Source: Labrys sp. WJW (GTDB lineage: Bacteria > Pseudomonadota > Alphaproteobacteria > Rhizobiales > Labraceae). From it: a DNA stretch of 64,000 nt. Below the pieces are notes generated by a model, which ran no database searches, was not told the origin of the DNA, and saw only the letters and a list, made by a program, of their open reading frames with translations. The stretch's first letter is position 1; each line of letters opens with the position of its first letter. This document shows positions 61,613 through 64,000 of the stretch, one piece after another. Position numbers and translations under genes: made by a program. The stretch lies in contig NZ_LYXZ01000020.1 in NCBI RefSeq assembly GCF_001676615.1, forward strand, positions 110,062 through 174,061, given 5' to 3'.

Positions 61613-61717
61613 ATTAGAGCAAAGTGCGATTTCTCGAATCGCACTTTCTCTCCAACTCTTTGTTTTGACGCGTTTTCTTAATCGAAAAGTCTATCAACTT
61701 TTCTGGAAAACGCTCTA
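61613..61717 (-). repeat. Dispersed ~100-bp intergenic repeat, copy E
   Basis: On the minus strand: TAGAGCGTTTTCCAGAAAAG, AAAACGCGTCAAAACAAAG, AGTTGGAGAGAAAGTGCGAT and ATCGCACTTTGCTC. The left half resembles the GAGCGTTTTCC(A/G)GAAAAG variant that is common in Rhizobiales. Its TAG is the stop codon of the small ORF at 61715-61867. Confidence 0.8.
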
Positions 61718-61867
61718 GACGAAGGAACCCGCACTGTGTGCGGCCGCGTGGGCCTGGTTCTGCGTGACGGCAGTGCTGTCGCCTGCAGGCTCAGCCGATA
61801 CCGACGTGAGCGTAATGGCGGTGACGGCGCTAAGAAATAGAAAAATAGACGTAATGATGATCTTCAT
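61715..61867 (-). CDS. Small exported peptide
   Basis: 50 aa. ATG at 61865-61867 after AAGAG. Residues 1-24 form a good signal peptide (KIIITSIFLFLSAVTAIT, then SVSAEP with an AxA-like cleavage site), leaving a mature part of about 25 residues, Ala/His-rich, without cysteine. Its stop lies at the border of repeat copy E. No family recognised; it resembles the small periplasmic peptides of Rhizobiales only in general design. Confidence 0.5.
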   Translation of the reverse strand: MKIIITSIFLFLSAVTAITLTSVSAEPAGDSTAVTQNQAHAAAHSAGSFV

Positions 61868-62453
61868 TTCTGGAATCTCTTGAAAATATTCGGAGCAATA
61901 CTTCCGAGGAGGAAGCTTCTGCTCCTCAAGCGCGATGAAATTTCACGCAAGCTAAAAATTAAATATGATTTCGTTATTGAATAAGAAATGCACCGATCTC
62001 AGCCTGATCGACGCATGCTCAAAACATGCGCAATGCAGACAGAAAGATCCATGTTTCGCTGGCTATTGGAGCCCTTGAAATCGGCGAGAACCCCCTTCCC
62101 CCGAAAGCCTCCTGATTCTCCATCGATGTTACTTACCGGTAACACCCAGGGGCGAAATAGTCAAGGCCGCAGGGACATGAGGTGGATATTTCAAGGCCGA
62201 ATGGAGGATAGGCCAGCGGCGACGGCCGCCTTCATTGCGAGCAAAATCTTCAATGGCTCCCGATTCCTCCGAAGTGAAGAGCCGACGGTCAGGCCGAAAT
62301 GCCTCGGCATTTTCGAAGATCACCCAGGACTTCGGTCGTTCGTATGCCGACAAACTGCAGATCCGGCGCAAGTCCGACAGCCCCAAGGCGTTTCCTCCGT
62401 CATCTTCCGCGAGAGCCAGATGGGGTGGCATTCACCCCATCTGGCCTCGATCA
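61868..62453. other. Intergenic region upstream of the small peptide and behind glsB
   Basis: 586 bp. The first 120 bp are AT-rich, probably the promoter of the small peptide. A possible 100-aa frame on the minus strand (62129-62431) has plausible composition, but its ATG lies in the loop of the glsB hairpin at 62416-62444, so I do not call it. Nothing else is convincing. Confidence 0.4.
62416..62444 (-). terminator. Stem-loop behind glsB-like gene
   Basis: 12-bp perfect stem CCAGATGGGGTG/CACCCCATCTGG with loop GCATT, ten bases past the stop at 62454 on the minus strand. No clear U-tract follows. Confidence 0.5.
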
Positions 62454-62714
62454 TCAGACGCGAGAACCGCTCAGCATTCGCGCGAGTGCAATGAGGATGC
62501 AGGCGCCGATAAAGCCCGCGATGAGGTAACCCAGCCACCCGCCGAAGCCCACGCCGAGCAACCCCAGCAGAAAGCTGGCGAGGGCCGCACCGACGATGCC
62601 AAGAATGATGTTCATGAGAACGCCGGTGTTGCTCTTCATGAACATCTCAGCCAGCCAACCGGCCAAGCCGCCAATAATGATCGCGGCGATCCAACCAACC
62701 TCGGGACGATCCAT
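62454..62714 (-). CDS. GlsB/YeaQ/YmgE family stress-response membrane protein
   Basis: 86 aa from the ATG at 62712-62714 with GAGGTGA upstream. Three glycine-rich membrane helices: GWIAAIIIGGLAGWLAE, LMNIILGIVGAALASFLL and LGYLIAGFIGACILIAL. The family (transglycosylase-associated protein) is induced by envelope, osmotic or alkaline stress; the molecular function is unclear. Pairs with the CsbD gene 35 bp upstream on the same strand. Confidence 0.92.
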   Translation of the reverse strand: MDRPEVGWIAAIIIGGLAGWLAEMFMKSNTGVLMNIILGIVGAALASFLLGLLGVGFGGWLGYLIAGFIGACILIALARMLSGSRV

Positions 62715-62749
62715 TACTTCACCTCCGCTTCCATCAGATTGTCTGGGAT

Positions 62750-62941
62750 TTACGCCTTGTCGATTACCGACTTGACTGCGTCTTTCACCTTGCCTTTGGT
62801 CTCCTGAAACTCTCCCCTGGCTTTCTGAAGCGTGCCTTCGGCTTCCATCTCCTGGTTGCCCATGGCCTTGCCGACGCCTTCTTTGACCGATCCGGCCACT
62901 TTGTTGGCGATGCCCTTCACCTTGTCCGTCGTGCTGCTCAC
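62750..62941 (-). CDS. CsbD family stress protein
   Basis: 63 aa from the GTG at 62939-62941, which follows AAGGAAG; a longer frame to 62971 is unlikely. SSTTDKVKGIANKVAGSVKE and AEGTLQKARGEFQETKGKVK are the typical repeated KxxG/AxG pattern of CsbD, a small hydrophilic helical protein made under general stress. Probably one transcription unit with the GlsB-like gene. Confidence 0.92.
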   Translation of the reverse strand: MSSTTDKVKGIANKVAGSVKEGVGKAMGNQEMEAEGTLQKARGEFQETKGKVKDAVKSVIDKA

Positions 62942-63142
62942 TCGATTGCTTCCTTGAATGCAGACCCTCAACTCTCACAACGTCGGTGTCCTTTCGAGGT
63001 TCCGTAGTGATTTTGGCTTATGGATTAATGCATTGCAGTAGGCGGGTGACGGCAACGTCATTGCTGCAATCGATAGATAACAAAATCGAAACCTTTCGAT
63101 TCTTACCGTAATTAATCGCCAATTACAGAAGGAATTGACTGG

Positions 63143-63568
63143 ATGGGTATGCGCCTCATAAGCGGCATTTTCACCTTTTCCATGATAATTATCTTCATGG
63201 CTATGGTCTCTGGACATGCAGAAACCCTGGGTACAGCATCCTTTTACGGCAAGGAGCTGAAGGGATACCGCACCGCCAACGGAGAACGCTTCAATCCGGC
63301 AGGACTGACGGCTGCCCATCGGTCCCTGCCTTTCGGAACAACGCTGCGCGTTACCAACCTCAAGAACCACAAGAGCGTTGTCGTCCGCGTTACCGATCGA
63401 GGCCCTCATAAGCGTGGCCGCATGATCGACCTCTCCTATGGAGCGGCCAAGGCCGTCGGCATGCTCGACACGGGCACGACGAGAGTTTCAGTCGCCAGGA
63501 TTGCGGCGCCTTCCCAAGCCTCGGATAAGGGCAACTCGCCGCCAAAGCTCCCGGCTCGTCGACGATAG
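63143..63568 (+). CDS. RlpA-like septal/peptidoglycan-associated protein
   Basis: 141 aa. Signal peptide (about 1-27, IIIFMAMVSGHAE) without lipobox, then the double-psi beta-barrel of RlpA: GTASFYGKELKGYRTANGER, LTAAHRSLPFGTTLRVTN and VVRVTDRGPHKRGRMIDLS, with the catalytic Asp in VTDRGP. RlpA cleaves denuded glycan strands. No SPOR domain, so septal targeting would need another signal. AAGGAATT lies before the ATG. Confidence 0.93.
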   Translation: MGMRLISGIFTFSMIIIFMAMVSGHAETLGTASFYGKELKGYRTANGERFNPAGLTAAHRSLPFGTTLRVTNLKNHKSVVVRVTDRGPHKRGRMIDLSYGAAKAVGMLDTGTTRVSVARIAAPSQASDKGNSPPKLPARRR

Positions 63569-63668
63569 CCGATGGCCGCATCGACGGACCTTTTGCGTCT
63601 GGGACTTCGTGCAACCGGCTTCTCCCCGACTCGCAATGGCTACTTGACCATTGTTTCTAAGGGATTTT

Positions 63669-63743
63669 TGGAGCGGGCGATGGGAATCGAACCCACGACA
63701 TTCAGCTTGGGAAGCTGACGTTCTACCTCTGAACTACACCCGC
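63669..63743 (-). tRNA. tRNA-Gly (anticodon CCC)
   Basis: On the minus strand GCGGGTG pairs with CGCCCGC to form the acceptor stem. The D arm is GTTC/GAAC, the anticodon arm TCAGC-TTCCCAA-GCTGA gives anticodon CCC, and the T arm is GTGGG-TTCGATT-CCCAT. The discriminator is T, and CCA is encoded at 63669-63671. Confidence 0.96.
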
Positions 63744-63821
63744 GCAGCGATTGCTGCGATCTTGTAGCCTGTTTCTCAGGGATGGATCAAGGCCGCCCTG
63801 CGCTTTTCATTGAATGTGACA

Positions 63822-63844
63822 AGGCCCGGCTCAAGGCCGGGCCT
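63822..63844 (-). terminator. Stem-loop between the tRNA and the gene at the right edge
   Basis: AGGCCCGG (63822-63829) pairs with CCGGGCCT (63837-63844), loop of 7. It lies 53 bp past the stop of the minus-strand gene; the following sequence is only weakly T-rich. Confidence 0.4.
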
Positions 63845-63896
63845 GACGATCTCGCAACTATCAGCTCATTGCGCCGGTTCGCGGCGCCGGCTGCCC

Positions 63897-64000
63897 TCAG
63901 CTGTAGACCTTGAAGCGGTCATTGTCGTTCATGAAGCTCTTCTCGGGGAAGGGCTGCTCATTGGAGCCGAAGGGCATCTGGGCGCGCAGCTTCCAGGACT
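63897..64000 (-). CDS. 3' end of an unidentified gene (partial)
   Basis: The last 33 codons and TGA stop are in the window, ending RAQMPFGSNEQPF then PEKSFMNDNDRFKVYS. Codon use fits the rest of the genome. No domain can be recognised from so short a tail. Confidence 0.6.
   Translation of the reverse strand, partial: SWKLRAQMPFGSNEQPFPEKSFMNDNDRFKVYS

Noticed and set aside
62129..62431. 100-aa minus-strand frame with plausible composition
   Set aside because: Its start codon sits in the loop of the stem behind the glsB-like gene and no ribosome site or family is seen. It remains possible but unsupported.

Overview
The window is GC-rich alphaproteobacterial chromosome, most probably from a member of the Hyphomicrobiales (Rhizobiales). 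Support comes from a GcrA cell-cycle regulator with a CtrA-type box and GANTC (CcrM) sites upstream, a PodJ-like polarity protein, a DUF6460 protein, and many ABC importers of the kind found in soil or plant-associated rhizobia. There is no phage, IS element or CRISPR array. The genus cannot be fixed from the sequence alone.

Layout. 1-18.7 kb is mostly core: a partial RtcB-like ligase, gcrA, a lone binding protein, SCO1 with a MerR regulator, the PodJ-like protein, the DNA-damage pair pdeM/lhr, two tandem lipoprotein paralogues, a TPR-methyltransferase, a DUF1127 protein, a GlxA-type regulator with VOC and DUF4242 proteins, a NUP-family protein, the MBL exonuclease/ATP-dependent ligase pair that partners pdeM/lhr, and a DUF6460 protein. 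18.7-25.4 kb holds an IclR-controlled catabolic unit (HpcH aldolase, cupin, DUF6282 hydrolase, MFS transporter) and a MATE pump.

25.5-44.9 kb is a large catabolic region: a complete peptide/opine-type ABC importer, two FAD amine oxidoreductases, a class-III aminotransferase, a PuuA-like glutamine synthetase, four SDRs, two acetylpolyamine-deacetylase-like proteins, a RhmD-like dehydratase, and MarR and GntR regulators. It looks like a pathway for (acyl)amines or amine-sugar-acid conjugates and is the best candidate for an undescribed system.

45.8-54.4 kb is an N-acetylglucosamine regulon: nagA, SIS deaminase, GntR/HutC regulator and BadF kinase, divergent from a CUT1 ABC importer. 54.6-61.6 kb is an amino-acid-derivative unit: M20 amidohydrolase, YheO/DauR-type regulator, ornithine-cyclodeaminase-like enzyme, polar amino-acid ABC importer and PLP dehydratase. 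61.7-64 kb carries small stress/envelope genes (small exported peptide, GlsB, CsbD, RlpA), tRNA-Gly(CCC) and the 3' end of another gene.

Three catabolic units carry matched operator-like repeats at the two promoters expected to share a regulator: the IclR unit (19483/20414), the GlcNAc unit (49794/49913) and the YheO unit (54544/55762). The GntR gene of the amine region and its presumed target share GTGATCAC palindromes. A dispersed repeat of about 100 bp occurs five times; in four copies its border coincides with the stop codon of the neighbouring gene.
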